Origin: Calliopum simillimum | Taxonomy: Eukaryota; Arthropoda; Insecta; Diptera; Lauxaniidae | Length of the DNA stretch: 64,000 bases | Reading direction: 5' to 3' | Assembly (NCBI GenBank): GCA_951812925.1 | Contig: OX638368.1 | Coordinates: 20,089,187 to 20,153,186, forward strand | Shown here: in pieces, positions 1 through 9,559 of the stretch | Layout: every line of letters starts with the position of its first letter | How positions within the stretch are numbered: the stretch's first letter is position 1 | Notes under the pieces: generated by a model | Database searches by the model: none | Told to the model about the DNA's origin: nothing | Seen by the model: the letters and a program-made list of their open reading frames with translations, nothing else | Made by a program: the position numbers and the translations under genes

Positions 1-1090
1 AGCAACACGTGTTCATTCGAATTCCAATTTGATGTACCGTTAGTTAGCTTCGAGTCACTCCTCGACTTGTGTTTGCATTTTGCAAAGAATTTATTGACAG
101 CACCATATTTGTTGCCTTTTGGTTCTATTCGTTTTTCTTATGTTTTTGTTTTGATTTTTGTCATTTTTTTTTTGTTATATTAATAGGTAATACATATCTT
201 AGAATAGTTACAAAACAATTTTTTTTAAAGTAGTGCTTGTCTCAATAAAATTTCGTTTTAAAGTTGAATTTGTGTGGCTATTTGCATTTTGCAAAGAATT
301 ACTTGACAAACTGTATAGATAATTTATTGCTACCTGAGGAAAAAAAACATCAACAACCACACCTCTGGGAGCCTAAAACGCTGGGCTGGCAAACATTTTA
401 ATTTAATCAAGTGGCAACAAATTAATTTAGTTTGCATCAACCAACAAGTGGCAATTAACCCAGCAGCAGCAGCAGCAATGCAAACACTACTACTGCCAGC
501 AATACCACAGCCTCCAGAGTAGTAACCAGTGTTGATGATACCTCACTACATATAAAATTCAATGCAGTACAACAACAAAATCAAAAACACCCAAAACTCA
601 ACAGCAACCACAACAACAGTTGCTGGCAGCAGACAGAGATTGCATTATTTATCATCACAGTTCTTGAGAGCAGAAAGCGATGAGCGATGATGAAAATGAA
701 TTTCAAGTGGAATTTAAACGTTCAAAATAAACGAAAATCTGTCGGAATACGAAAAAAAAAAAACGCCCCTAGCACGCGAATTAAGACCAAAAACAGATAC
801 TTTTAGTCAAAAAGGAAGAGATACACCCATGCGTCGCGGTAATTATGCCAACACCTTACGAATTGTTAAGTCAAATTGATACACTACGCTGATTACACTG
901 GAAAATATGTACATACAAAATTGTATATGTCTATTTGAAAAGGTCGATAGAGGTCGAAAAACCTCAACAAATACCCAGTGTTAAAAATATTGAGAAATTT
1001 CGTTAGCTGCAAACAATTTTGACAAATAAATAACAATAAATGTTTAAATATTCGAGAATTTATTAAAAAGTCAAAAATTGTGACAGAATC
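1..1090. other. Non-coding CAN-rich DNA, no gene seen
   Basis: There is no open frame of useful length. The stretch has many CAA/CAG runs, including a run of CAG units near 468-477, and A/T homopolymers, as is common in fly introns and 5' flanks. One 16-codon frame at 680-730 (ATG, acidic start, stop TAA) follows a CAN-rich leader. It is too short to call and has no clear splice donor. Nothing else is recognisable. Confidence 0.6.
72..308. repeat. Paired 28-bp direct repeat with a 15-bp palindrome
   Basis: Positions 72-99 and 281-308 match at 26 of 28 bases. Each begins with the palindrome TTTGCATTTTGCAAA and continues into GAATT..TTGACA. Two near-identical copies about 209 bp apart in otherwise unrelated AT-rich sequence suggest either a small duplication or a repeated protein-binding site. 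No transposon ends are visible around either copy. Confidence 0.6.
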
Positions 1091-1499
1091 TATAGATTAA
1101 TATGCAAGACAAAAACTTGTTCATCTTTTCTTACAGTGTAAGGAATGGAGTATGACTTTAAATTATACACCCTCAGAAAGGTATTTGTGCGTGGATGTGC
1201 ACGAAGTCAAAATTATGTTAATATTTTGAGTTAAAGCTAGGTAAAATTAAACACAAATTTTCCAATATTAACAACAACAAAATAAACTGTCACACAGAGC
1301 TGACAAAAGGATAACAAGCAAAGCACTGACATCATATTTTTTATTTTGTTTTTATTTTGCTTGAATTATACCAGGGTTGATCAATGAGCTTTTCTATATC
1401 GTACCAAATTGCAAAAAAAAAGTACTGAAAGTGTCCAAAAAGTACCAAAATTATTTAATACATTTGTGGTCGAATTTTGATCACAAGGCGATTCTAGTG
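1091..1499 (+). repeat. Dispersed ~410-bp repeat family, copy 1
   Basis: This segment is clearly homologous to 22401-22816 and 30847-31271, and in reverse to 37955-40083 once a hAT insertion is removed. Shared landmarks in order are a start like ATTAATACGCAAG, AATACACCATTAGAAAGG, AACAACAACAAAATA, GAGCTTTTCTATTTCGTACC, CATTTGTGGTCGAATTTTGA and an end like GGCGATTCTAG. No terminal inverted repeats, coding frame or target duplication are seen, so the class is unknown. Confidence 0.75.
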
Positions 1500-1622
1500 A
1501 AAATAATTTGATAAAGTCAAAAAATGTTGCAACCGTAAAATGTAGATGAACTAGAAAAATGTTAAAGAAGCTTAAAAATTCATGAGATTTGACAAAAATC
1601 ATAAGTCTTATACGAGTATATA

Positions 1623-3018
1623 GGGTGTATCGCAGGCTTGAGGGAGGTGATAGAGGAGACTTAGACAAACAAAAAATTGCTCCTGAGGGGGGTCATAAAA
1701 TGTACCCATGAGGAGTTATAGGGTTAAAACTGATTTTCTGTCATGTTTTAGAAAAAAAATTATATCGGGTCACCCTAGCGTTTTAGAAAAAATTTTTTAA
1801 ACAAAACTTTTAGCTAATTGTATGAGCTTTCTAATAGTGCATATGGCTTTTACAATTTAAAAAGATTTTGTCGTGTTCTGGACCTTTAAAGTTGACATTT
1901 TAGTTATTTTTTTTGACTTTGGCAACCATTTTAGTACAAAAAAGGTTCCATTTACATACTTTTTCATAATATTTTTCGGAGTCCTCGTTAAATTTCTTTT
2001 AATTTGGTAGTACATTTGTGATACCAATTTTTATACCCTACACCCGGGGTATATTCACTTTGTTCTTCCGTTTGTAACGCAGGGAAGGAGGCGTGGCAGA
2101 TAAAAAAAAGTATATTTCTTGATCAGCGTCACCTCCTGAGCCGACATAGTCATGTCCGTTTGTCTGACTTGCTGGCTGGCAGGCTGGGTGTGCGTGGAAA
2201 AGTATTTTTTGGGAAAATTGAGCAAGATAATTCAATGAAATTTGGTACACTACTGCCGTCGTCAAAGTTAGCGCGTAAGATTGAAAATGAGCAAAATCGG
2301 TCAAAAATATGTTCAAAATGCATCTTTAGGAGAATTTTTCACGATAATGCAATCAAAATACACGTAAATGTTACGAATAGTAAGCGCAAGCTCTGAGAAA
2401 AAATTGAGCGAATTCGGACAAGAGGGCGTGGCACTTCTCATATAAGCAAAAGCTTCAAAACGCTATACTGAAAACGTTTTTTGAGATAATCCAACCAAGT
2501 TTCACTCAGATTAAGCAAAAACTGGGTAAACTCGGACAAGATGGTGCTACGCTATATCAGCAAAATTTTCAAAATACTAAAGATAGGGTATTTAATTTTC
2601 GGCCAGGCCAAAGGTTACACCTTACTAGTTTTAATTGCGCACATCATATGCAGCGCAACGCATGCGAGTAACCCGTGTGTTACATCGCAAAGTAATTTTT
2701 TCCGACCTCAAATTAAAAAAATTTGAATGACAAATATACTACCGAATTATAGGAAATTTAATGAGGATTCCAAAAAAAATTGTAAAAGGGTATGTTAATT
2801 GAGCCTTTTTCATACTAAAATGACCACCAAATTCAGAAATTAGGAAAAAAAAATTAAATATCAGCTTTCCGGGTCCAGAACTTTGCAAAATCCTTTTAAA
2901 CCGTGTAAGCCAAATACATCCTTAGAATGCTCATACAATTAGCTAAAAGTTTTGTACAAAAAAGTTTTCGACCAACCGCTAGGGTGATCCGAAAAAAAAA
3001 AATTCTAAAACGCTCTTA
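1623..3018. mobile_element. Foldback element family A, copy 1 (long inverted arms, filled loop)
   Basis: The left arm (about 1623-2040) and right arm (about 2690-3018) are inverted copies. Shared landmarks are GGGTCACCCTAGCG, AACTTTTAGCTAATTGTATG, CATTTTAGTAC.AAAAAGG and AATCCTCGTTAAATT. The same family forms a nearly symmetric element at 32872-33846 and a shortened one at 48990-49445. This copy differs by a ~650-bp loop of GGCGTGGC-type repeat and by loss of the outer end of the right arm. No protein is encoded, so it is a non-autonomous foldback-type repeat. The superfamily is not determinable because no clean target duplication is visible. Confidence 0.75.
2090..2600 (+). repeat. Degenerate ~119-bp GGCGTGGC-type repeats
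   Basis: The motifs GGCGTGGCAGA, GAGGGCGTGGCACTTCTC and GATGGTGCTACGCTATA recur. The last two lie about 119 bp apart, each preceded by CGGACAAGA. Spacing and motif match the clean 121-bp array at 52330-52850. The repeats fill the loop of foldback A copy 1. The short frames here are translations of this repeat. Confidence 0.55.
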
Positions 3019-3019
3019 C

Positions 3020-3630
3020 GGCTTAATCGATTTTTACGAAATTTGGTATGGAGATAGGGTTAGCACTAAGTAACGATAAAGTACCATTATGTATTTTAGT
3101 GGGCGGAAATACGCCTCTAATGGAATAATACACTATCAGTGCTGAATTGGTGCACCGGTGGAAAGTGGAAAAACTACGAAATCCTAAAGAAAACAAAAAA
3201 TTTAATCAAAAATCATTTGAAACAATCTTGTAACCCTACTGTTTTCCGATGCAGATCTTATAATAATAATCGAGTTTAGCTACTGCAGCTAATAGCCTTC
3301 TTAGCCAATTAGCAAAAAAAGGCTATAAATTAAATTTTTAGCTTTTTATAAAAATTTCTGAAAAAAGGGATAAAAACCATGCAAGTAAATATTATGTTTT
3401 GTTTCATATCCCGTAGCTTTATCACACTTTCACAACATACCGCTCTAGCCTATATGTACATGAACATGAAAGAGTATTTTCATACACTTTCATATAAATA
3501 TTCATATAAATCAAAGATGGGATGTCTGAAAAAATTTAACACTGCATGCTATTTGGCTCGGACAATACACTAACAAAAAACATGCATTACGCAAAATATG
3601 ACAAAAAAATCGTTCTAAATGATGACAAAG
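3020..3630. other. Non-coding gap, nothing recognised
   Basis: AT-rich sequence lies between foldback A and the 3' end of the reverse-transcriptase pseudogene. No coding, RNA or repeat structure is supported. The part next to 3635 may include the 3' untranslated tail of the retrotransposon, which reads on the minus strand. Confidence 0.5.
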
Positions 3631-3634
3631 ACAA

Positions 3635-4925
3635 CTAACTACAGTTATTTTTCAATCTAAGTTTGAGTTGACCTTTTGACAAGTTAATATTATAAAATTC
3701 ACAATTATTGACAAGGGTTGTCATTCGATTAAAAGGAGCTGAAAACATATAATTAGTTCTGCTAACCGGCTGATAAAATAATTGCGGAGAATTACGATCG
3801 CTTCTCCGATTTACATTGAAAAAAATATAGTTTAAAAGCTCTGGAGCAGCAAGGGACCCAGTGATAAGTTGGTGCAAATAAAGAATATCTGCATTATCTC
3901 TGCGTTCCCGTAGAGACTGCATTTTAAGTAGCTTCAAACGATCCTCATAAGGAGGAAGATTTGAAGAATAAACCCAATTTAGGCCATTCAGAGCAAATCG
4001 AATAAAATTTTTTTGGATTCTTTCGATTCTATCAATATGAACATTATAAAATGGTGACCATACTTGACTAGCGTACTCCAAGTGAGCACGCACAATCGTA
4101 TTATATAAAGTTATCGTTACTAATGAATTATTAAATTCCTTGGCCCACCTTTTTATAAAGCCAAGAAGAGAAGCTGCTTTCTTACATATTTGATTTATAT
4201 GTTCATTAAATGTTATTTTGTCATCAAAATAGACACCTAGATCTTTAACAAAATACACACGACAAATGCTTTTGTCTTTCAATACATAATCATATTTTAT
4301 ATTGTTTTTCTTCCTAGAAAACGTTATTGTTTGGCATTTATCTGGATTTAGATGCAAGTTATTTTTAAGGCACCAAATTTCGAATGATTTCAAATCAGAC
4401 TGAAGCATAACAGTATCATGATTTTCCCTCACTGACTTGAAAATTTTCGTATCATCCGCGTAAACTAGCAAGTTAGAGTTTTTAATTATATGGGTTACAT
4501 CATTTATAGCCAAGATAAATAGTAACGGTCCTAGGTGACTACCTTGTGGGACACCTGAAGTCGCCGTAAAAGAAGAAGATAAGACTTTACGAAATCTTAC
4601 TTGATATGATCGATTTAATAAATAAGATTCAATCCAGCCAATGAAGATGGAAGGAAATCCAAGTTTTTTTAGTCTGTGTAGACGCAGTCAACTTGGCAGC
4701 CAGAGTCTAGTGAACTCAAAGCAAAAGAAGAAAAGTCAAGAAGGTTCGAGGCTGTAGATCTGCCATTAACAAATCCATGCTGACGTGTTGAAATGATTTC
4801 ACCGCAGTAGACCTTGACTTGATCATATATAATCTTTTCAAAAAGTTTAGGAATTACCGATAACTTAGCTATTGGTCGATAGTTGGACACATCACTTCTT
4901 CGTTCCATTTTCTTGAAAAATTTGG
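3635..4925 (-). pseudogene. Non-LTR retrotransposon reverse transcriptase, disrupted (Jockey/CR1-like)
   Basis: A polymerase domain of a LINE-type retrotransposon reads right to left. It opens near 4925 with RRSDVSNYRPIAKL (RT block 1) and continues to a GFVNGRSTASNLLDF region. Beyond the break it carries GVPQGSHLGPLLF and the catalytic YADD box (about 4451-4462). A ~290-residue C-terminal part follows, with LEYASQVWSP and a late RTNYMFSAPFNR stretch typical of Jockey/CR1-group elements. At about 4667-4670 the frame is lost: VYTD is followed at once by a stop. By family comparison a segment of roughly 16 codons, including the motif A aspartate, is deleted with a frame change. The endonuclease and ORF1 are absent, so the copy is 5'-truncated and dead. 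The ATG at 4513 is not a genuine start. The clade assignment is inference. Confidence 0.85.
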
Positions 4926-4964
4926 AATTACTTATCTCTTCAAATTTTCCGTGCAATGATTTTT

Positions 4965-5110
4965 TACGATCTTGGAGTAAGTTTATCTCTTCAAGATTGC
5001 ATCGATTGACTGAAAAAAGATTTTGGTGACGATGCACCATCCAAAACAAAGAGTTCAAGCATGGACAGACTTCACTTAAAGACAAGCCACACGAAGGTCG
5101 TCGAAAAAAA
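4965..5110 (+). pseudogene. Mariner transposase N-terminal helix-turn-helix fragment
   Basis: On the plus strand the frame reads LSLQDCID*LKKDFGDDAPSK. A shifted frame then continues EFKHGQTSLKDKPHEGR. Together these match the N-terminal paired-like HTH region of mariner transposases and closely parallel the mariner remnant at 29195 (ECIDELKSLYGDEAPS, REGRPK). There is one internal stop and one frameshift or short deletion. The fragment abuts the 5' end of the minus-strand RT pseudogene, so one element probably inserted beside or into the other. Homology downstream of about 5110 is too weak to call. Confidence 0.6.
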
Positions 5111-5114
5111 AATA

Positions 5115-6310
5115 TCGTCATGTGGCATATGCAGAAATCGAAGCATGCCGAGTATCGTGAACATTTATAGCTTTATCATTTATGATGACACGAACAAAGT
5201 GCCTGACGGACACTCAGGCAATAGAAACTATATATCAGTGTTTTCTGCACCTTAAAGCAAAGATAACTCATATTCCAGACCTGATAGACTCGTTTGAACG
5301 TTTGCCAGACCCGGAATCAGCGACGGCAAATCACCCATAAGAGTACAGTACAGATTTTCTTTCATACTCGCCAGTAAGCCATTCCATTCCATTCTCTCGG
5401 TGTACACTCAAAAAGTTCAAAATCTTTTCATCAACTTGAGGAACATACACTTTGCCATCGCAGACATACAGGCTACATAACCACAAAAACAAAACTGCAG
5501 AGTGTTTTCAGAAGAAACCATTCGAAGCGTTTCAAATTTGGGAATTTTTTGTATTTTTTTTTTTTTTCATGTTCTGAGGATATCACTACATTTTGCTCCA
5601 AATTAAAAAGTAATCATGCAGCATAACTAGGTGCTAATGATGTTAATGTGCGTTACTCTTTTCTGGTATCTTTGTGTGTGGCATGCAATGAATGGATTGC
5701 AGTGTTGCCGAATTGTCTACGTTGTTTTCATAGTGCATCTACAGATACGCGAAGATACCTCATTAGATTTTTAATTTGGAATTTTTTCTTAATTTCAATG
5801 GTGACTGACTGTATGACTGTTGCACACATGGCTCCGAAATGGCTCTGGAAACATTTTGGAGAAATTTGTGAAAATTCATTTATTTATGGTTTGGGAGTTT
5901 CACTTTGGAAATGAAAACAAAAAACGCTCTTTATCAACGCTTCGTAAATAAAAATAAAAGGTAATTTGTTGTGGAAAGAAATGAAAAACATTCGAAGAAA
6001 TAAATTGTGATAATTAATGGTGTGAGTAGGAAAAACAAAAAAAAAAATAATTAAAAAACAATTATTTAGCTGAATTAAAATGAAATTCAATTAAATTATA
6101 ATTTAACACAGTGAAACAAAACAGAAATTTAGATAAATATTGTTGATGCCAGTTTTGAGTAAAAATACCAAGTGGTAACATTTTGTAAGTTTAATCTTTA
6201 TTCTATTCCAAATCATTTAATTTAATTCGATTGGTATTTTTTTTTACAGAAAGTTGAGGTTTCTGAGGAATAAGTTTTATATCATTAAAATATGCTCAAT
6301 ATAATCTTAT
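5115..6310. other. Non-coding, no supported feature
   Basis: On the plus strand a 41-codon frame (about 5214-5337, ending LPDPESATANHP) looks protein-like. I cannot assign it to a family and it has no start. The remainder is AT-rich with a T-tract near 5552-5568. No RNA gene or transposon ends are seen. Confidence 0.4.
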
Positions 6311-6314
6311 AAAG

Positions 6315-6539
6315 CCTTATCATCTAATTCGATTTCGATTCGAATCGAGATTTTGCTATCATATATTTTGATATTCAGAATCGAAATCAAAAATTTTTTC
6401 AATAAAAATCGAATCAGCCTTATCATCTTATTCGATTCTCATTGAAAAAATTTTCGATTTCGATTCTGCAAATCAAAATATTTGATACCAAAATCTCGAT
6501 TCGATGGAGTTCCAATCGAAATCGCATTAGATGATAAGG
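6315..6539. mobile_element. 225-bp MITE-like inverted-repeat element
   Basis: The outer ends are inverted copies of CCTTATCATCTAATTCGATT. The arms continue through TTCGATTCGAATCGAGATTTT on the left and the matching AAAATCTCGATTCGATGG on the right. An internal CCTTATCATCTTATTCGATT near 6418 repeats the terminal motif, so the element may be a head-to-head fusion of two shorter hairpins. No coding capacity and no convincing target duplication are seen. Confidence 0.7.
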
Positions 6540-6696
6540 GTGATTATATCGTTAAAGTATCATAATGTCCATGAGATATGATTGATTGCACAATTTCTCA
6601 ATTTGGATAATCTACAACTTTTTATTTTGTAAGGTTTCATCAATTCCTGAGCATAAATAATATTTTTATGAAATATTTTCTGTCACTACTAAGAAT

Positions 6697-7195
6697 TCCA
6701 GAGTACCCTTTGGTGGCGAAGAAGGTAAGACCACCCAGAACTATTTTGTTCCCTTAACATTTTTCCTGCACATACTTACCCCCTATATCCACCCTTTAGG
6801 GGCGCTACTCTGGAAAACTTATGTTTTTATGAAATTGAATACGCTTACTAACAGAGTGTCTCAGATGGAATGAAAGGTTAGACCAATTATCTTCATTATT
6901 TTTTCCCCTCAACATTTTTCTCATAAAAACTTACTTTCTATCTTCACTCGTTAGAAAGGCTCCCTTACAAAAACTACGTTTTTTATGAAACTGACTCCGC
7001 TCACTTCCAGAGTGCCCTTAATGGCGGTGAAAAGTATAACGAACCTGCATTATTTTTTCCCACTCAACATTTTCCTCGAACATACTTACTCCAAAACTCT
7101 ACTCTCCCAAAATGAGTTGGAAAAACCCCCCAAGGATATAGGGTAAGTATGTTTGGGAAAGAATTGAAAGGGTAAAAATAGTGGATCCCGGTGAG
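6697..7195 (+). repeat. ~155-bp tandem repeat, three direct units plus one inverted unit
   Basis: GAGTRYC landmarks fall at 6701, 6854 and 7010, giving a period of 153-156 bp. Each unit carries CCAGAGTGCC, a CAACATTTTTCCT block, CATACTTACCCCCTAT, CACCCTTTAGGGG and TTATGTTTTTATGAAATTGA. From about 7125 the sequence turns round (GGATATAGGGTAAGTATG), giving an inverted unit. Related units lie at 9240-9550 (inverted), 14790-15055 and 16330-16740. The inverted pair flanks a mariner remnant and a foldback element. Confidence 0.75.
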
Positions 7196-7212
7196 AGCGT
7201 TTAGCATAGAAT

Positions 7213-8015
7213 GGACGGGGCAAGGTCCGGGCTATAAGGCGGGTGAACCGAAACTTCCTATCCAATATTTTTCAAATAGTTTTTAACCGGTCTTCCAAGA
7301 TGTAGCCGATTGTCATGTTGAAAAATTATAACTTCGTGTTTGGTCGCAAATTCCGGTCGTTTCTCGGCTATGGCTCTATTTAAACGGATCAATTGTGTTC
7401 GATAGAGGTCACCTGTGATTGTCTGGCCCGATTTTAATAGCTCATAATAGAGAACACCCTTCTGATCCCACCAAATACAGAGCATTACCTTGGCACTATG
7501 GATGTTTGCCTTTGGCTGGGAAGGTCCTGGTTGTCCGAGCTTCACATATGAATGTTTGCGTTTCGGGTTGTCGTAATAGATCCATTTTTCATCCCCAGTC
7601 ACGATCCGATGCAAAAATGACTTCTTTTTGTAGCATTCAAGCAGTATTTCGGACATGCAAAATCGTCATTCCACATCTCTCGGCTTCAAATCATATATCA
7701 AACCCAATTTCCTTGCTTTTGAATGTATCCGGCTGCTTTTAAATGTTTTGAAATGGCTGCTTGAGTGACTCCCAGCGATTTCGCAAGATCTTTTTGTGTT
7801 TGGCAACAACCTTCTTCTAGTAATGCTTCTAATTCTACGTCTTCAAACTTTTTTGGCTGACCAGGACGTCTTTCGTCTTCTAAGTCAAAATCACCACTTT
7901 TAAATCGTGCAAACCACTTTTGGCACGTTCGCTCAGCTAGAGCATGTTCACCATAAGCTTCCACCAAAATACGATGACTTTTGGCAACAGTATTCTTCTT
8001 GTTTACGCTTCAAAT
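7213..8015 (-). pseudogene. Mariner transposase, disrupted and truncated
   Basis: On the minus strand homology starts near 8015 with KKNTVAKSHRILVEAYGEHAL. It continues through the HTH region (CQKWFARFKSGDFDLEDERR, PGQPKKF, then the second HTH ending near 7698). After a frameshift with stops (about 7656-7698) it resumes with VTGDEKWIYYDN (first catalytic Asp), CIWWDQKGVLYYELL and FQHDN (second Asp). Past a stop replacing Trp, VHPPYSPDLAPS is still readable to about 7213. The third Asp of the D,D34D triad, expected right after LAPS, is missing because homology ends there. The HTH and GDEKWIYYDN style suggests an irritans/mellifera-type mariner (inference). It is certainly inactive. Confidence 0.9.
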
Positions 8016-8092
8016 GAATGACATATACTGAAAAAGACGCACAATGACAGTAGCTTTCCAACGCATGTTCGAAATAATGGAACGATGGAATA

Positions 8093-9179
8093 CACACCTG
8101 TCCCCACGTGTTTTAAATAAAAAGTGCTTGCACCCAAAATGTTTTTTTGGAGAAATATGCGTAATGCCTCTAGGATCAAACATATGTAGCTCTTTTTTCA
8201 AAGTGAACGGCACTTTTTCAAACCAGGGCCAAAAAACCCTATACTAAAACCAAAAAAAAAAGTTGACTAAAACGGATACAAAAACAGAGTATGCAGAAAG
8301 TAACCTGCTTGTCTGTCGTTTACGAGACATTGCGTTTTTACCTAATTTTTTGTGTTTCTATTAAAAAATTTAATTTTTGCGTGCAAAAAACATAATGATC
8401 AATATATAGAAACAAAAATAGTCAATTCTTATGTATTTTTTGATGGTAAATCCGAATCTGGTCTCAAAATTGCTCTATCGCTTCTGATTTTTGAGATATC
8501 CCAACCTGAAATTTTGGCATGTACGGTTTTTTCACCACTTTTGAAGTTATATAACAGGAGCAGGTAATTGTTTATCATAAAACTCAATAAAGTTTTTAAA
8601 AGTACTATTCTTTTTCTTCAAAACTCACTTTGATTTATATCGATATCTTTTTTTTTTCTCCGAAATATCGTAACCTAAGAAAAGTTCAAAAAATGCACGG
8701 AAGACGCCATTGGCAACATTGGTTGATTAGAAGTGATAGAGCAATTTTGAGACCAGATTCGGATTAACCATCAAAAAATACATAAGAATTGACTATTTTT
8801 GTTTCTATATATTGATCATTATGTTTTTTGCACGCAAAAATTGAATTTTTTAATAGAAACACAAATAATTAAATAAAACCGCAGTATCTCGTAAACAATA
8901 TTCGATAGGGTTTTCCAGTTTACGGTTTTTTTATCAACGAACAAGCAGAAAACTTTCTGCATACTCTTTTTTTGTATCCGTTTTAGTCAAACTTTTTTCT
9001 TGGTTTTAGTATAGAGCACAGTGCTAAAAACTGGGTTTTTTGGCCCTGGTTTGAAAAAGTGCCGTTTACTTTGAAAAAAGAGCTATATATGTTTGATCCT
9101 AGAGGCATTCCGCATATTTCCCCAAAAAAACATTTTGGGTGCAAGCACTTTTTATTTAAAACACGTGGGGACAGGTGTG
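8093..9179. mobile_element. 1,087-bp foldback element, arms ~400 bp
   Basis: Terminal sequence CACACCTGTCCCCACGTG at 8093 is mirrored by CACGTGGGGACAGGTGTG ending at 9179. The arms extend to about 8500 and 8730 with over 85% matching bases by eye, including GTGCTTGCACCCAAAATG, AAACCAGGGCCAAAAAA and ACATAATGATCAATATATAG. The right arm has two short extra segments. The flanks carry AATA on both sides (8089-8092 and 9180-9183), a possible 4-bp target duplication. The two arms translate into near-identical 50-residue peptides, which is a trivial result of the inversion. No transposase is present. Confidence 0.85.
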
Positions 9180-9239
9180 AATAATAATCAAGTAACACCA
9201 TCTCTTAGCAAACCGCACGAATCAAGTTACAGACCTGAT

Positions 9240-9550
9240 AAAAACATAATTTTTGCAAGGGAGCCTCCTAAGTGATGGAGATAGGGAATAAGCATATGCA
9301 GGGAACATATTGATAAAAAAATTTAACTGTAAATGGTCTCCATCCCGCCAGGGACACCGTGGAAGTGGAGGGCGTCAATTTCATAAATTTGATTAAAATT
9401 TTATTTTTGCAGAGAATTTTCCTTAGAGGACTCCCAAAACGAAACCCCCAAGGAGTGGGGATAGGGGTAAGTATGTTTGGGGAAAGTTTTGAAGGGGCAA
9501 AAACAGTGAAGTTTGGTTTGCCCCCACTTAAGGCAACCCGGAAGTGAGCG
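9240..9550 (-). repeat. Inverted units of the ~155-bp repeat
   Basis: AGTGATGGAGATAGGGAATA near 9273 and GAGTGGGGATAGGGGTAAGT near 9452 are reverse-orientation copies of the CTTACCCCCTATCTCCAC core found at 6697-7195. They are spaced about 180 bp apart. GGAAGTGGAGGGCGTCAATT near 9361 and GAAGTGAGCGGAGTCAATTT near 9541 are a second shared landmark. Confidence 0.65.
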
Positions 9551-9559
9551 GAGTCAATT

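Noticed and set aside
680..730. 16-codon frame beginning MSDDENEFQ
   Set aside because: Plausible as a protein start, but too short and with no convincing splice donor to a next exon.
5214..5337. Protein-like 41-codon stretch ending LPDPESATANHP
   Set aside because: No start, no splice signal that I trust and no family match; it could be part of an exon or of the adjacent mariner remnant, but I cannot support either.
8044..9201. Two frames encoding nearly identical peptides on opposite strands
   Set aside because: They lie in the two arms of one foldback element, so the similarity is due to inversion, not to paralogous genes.
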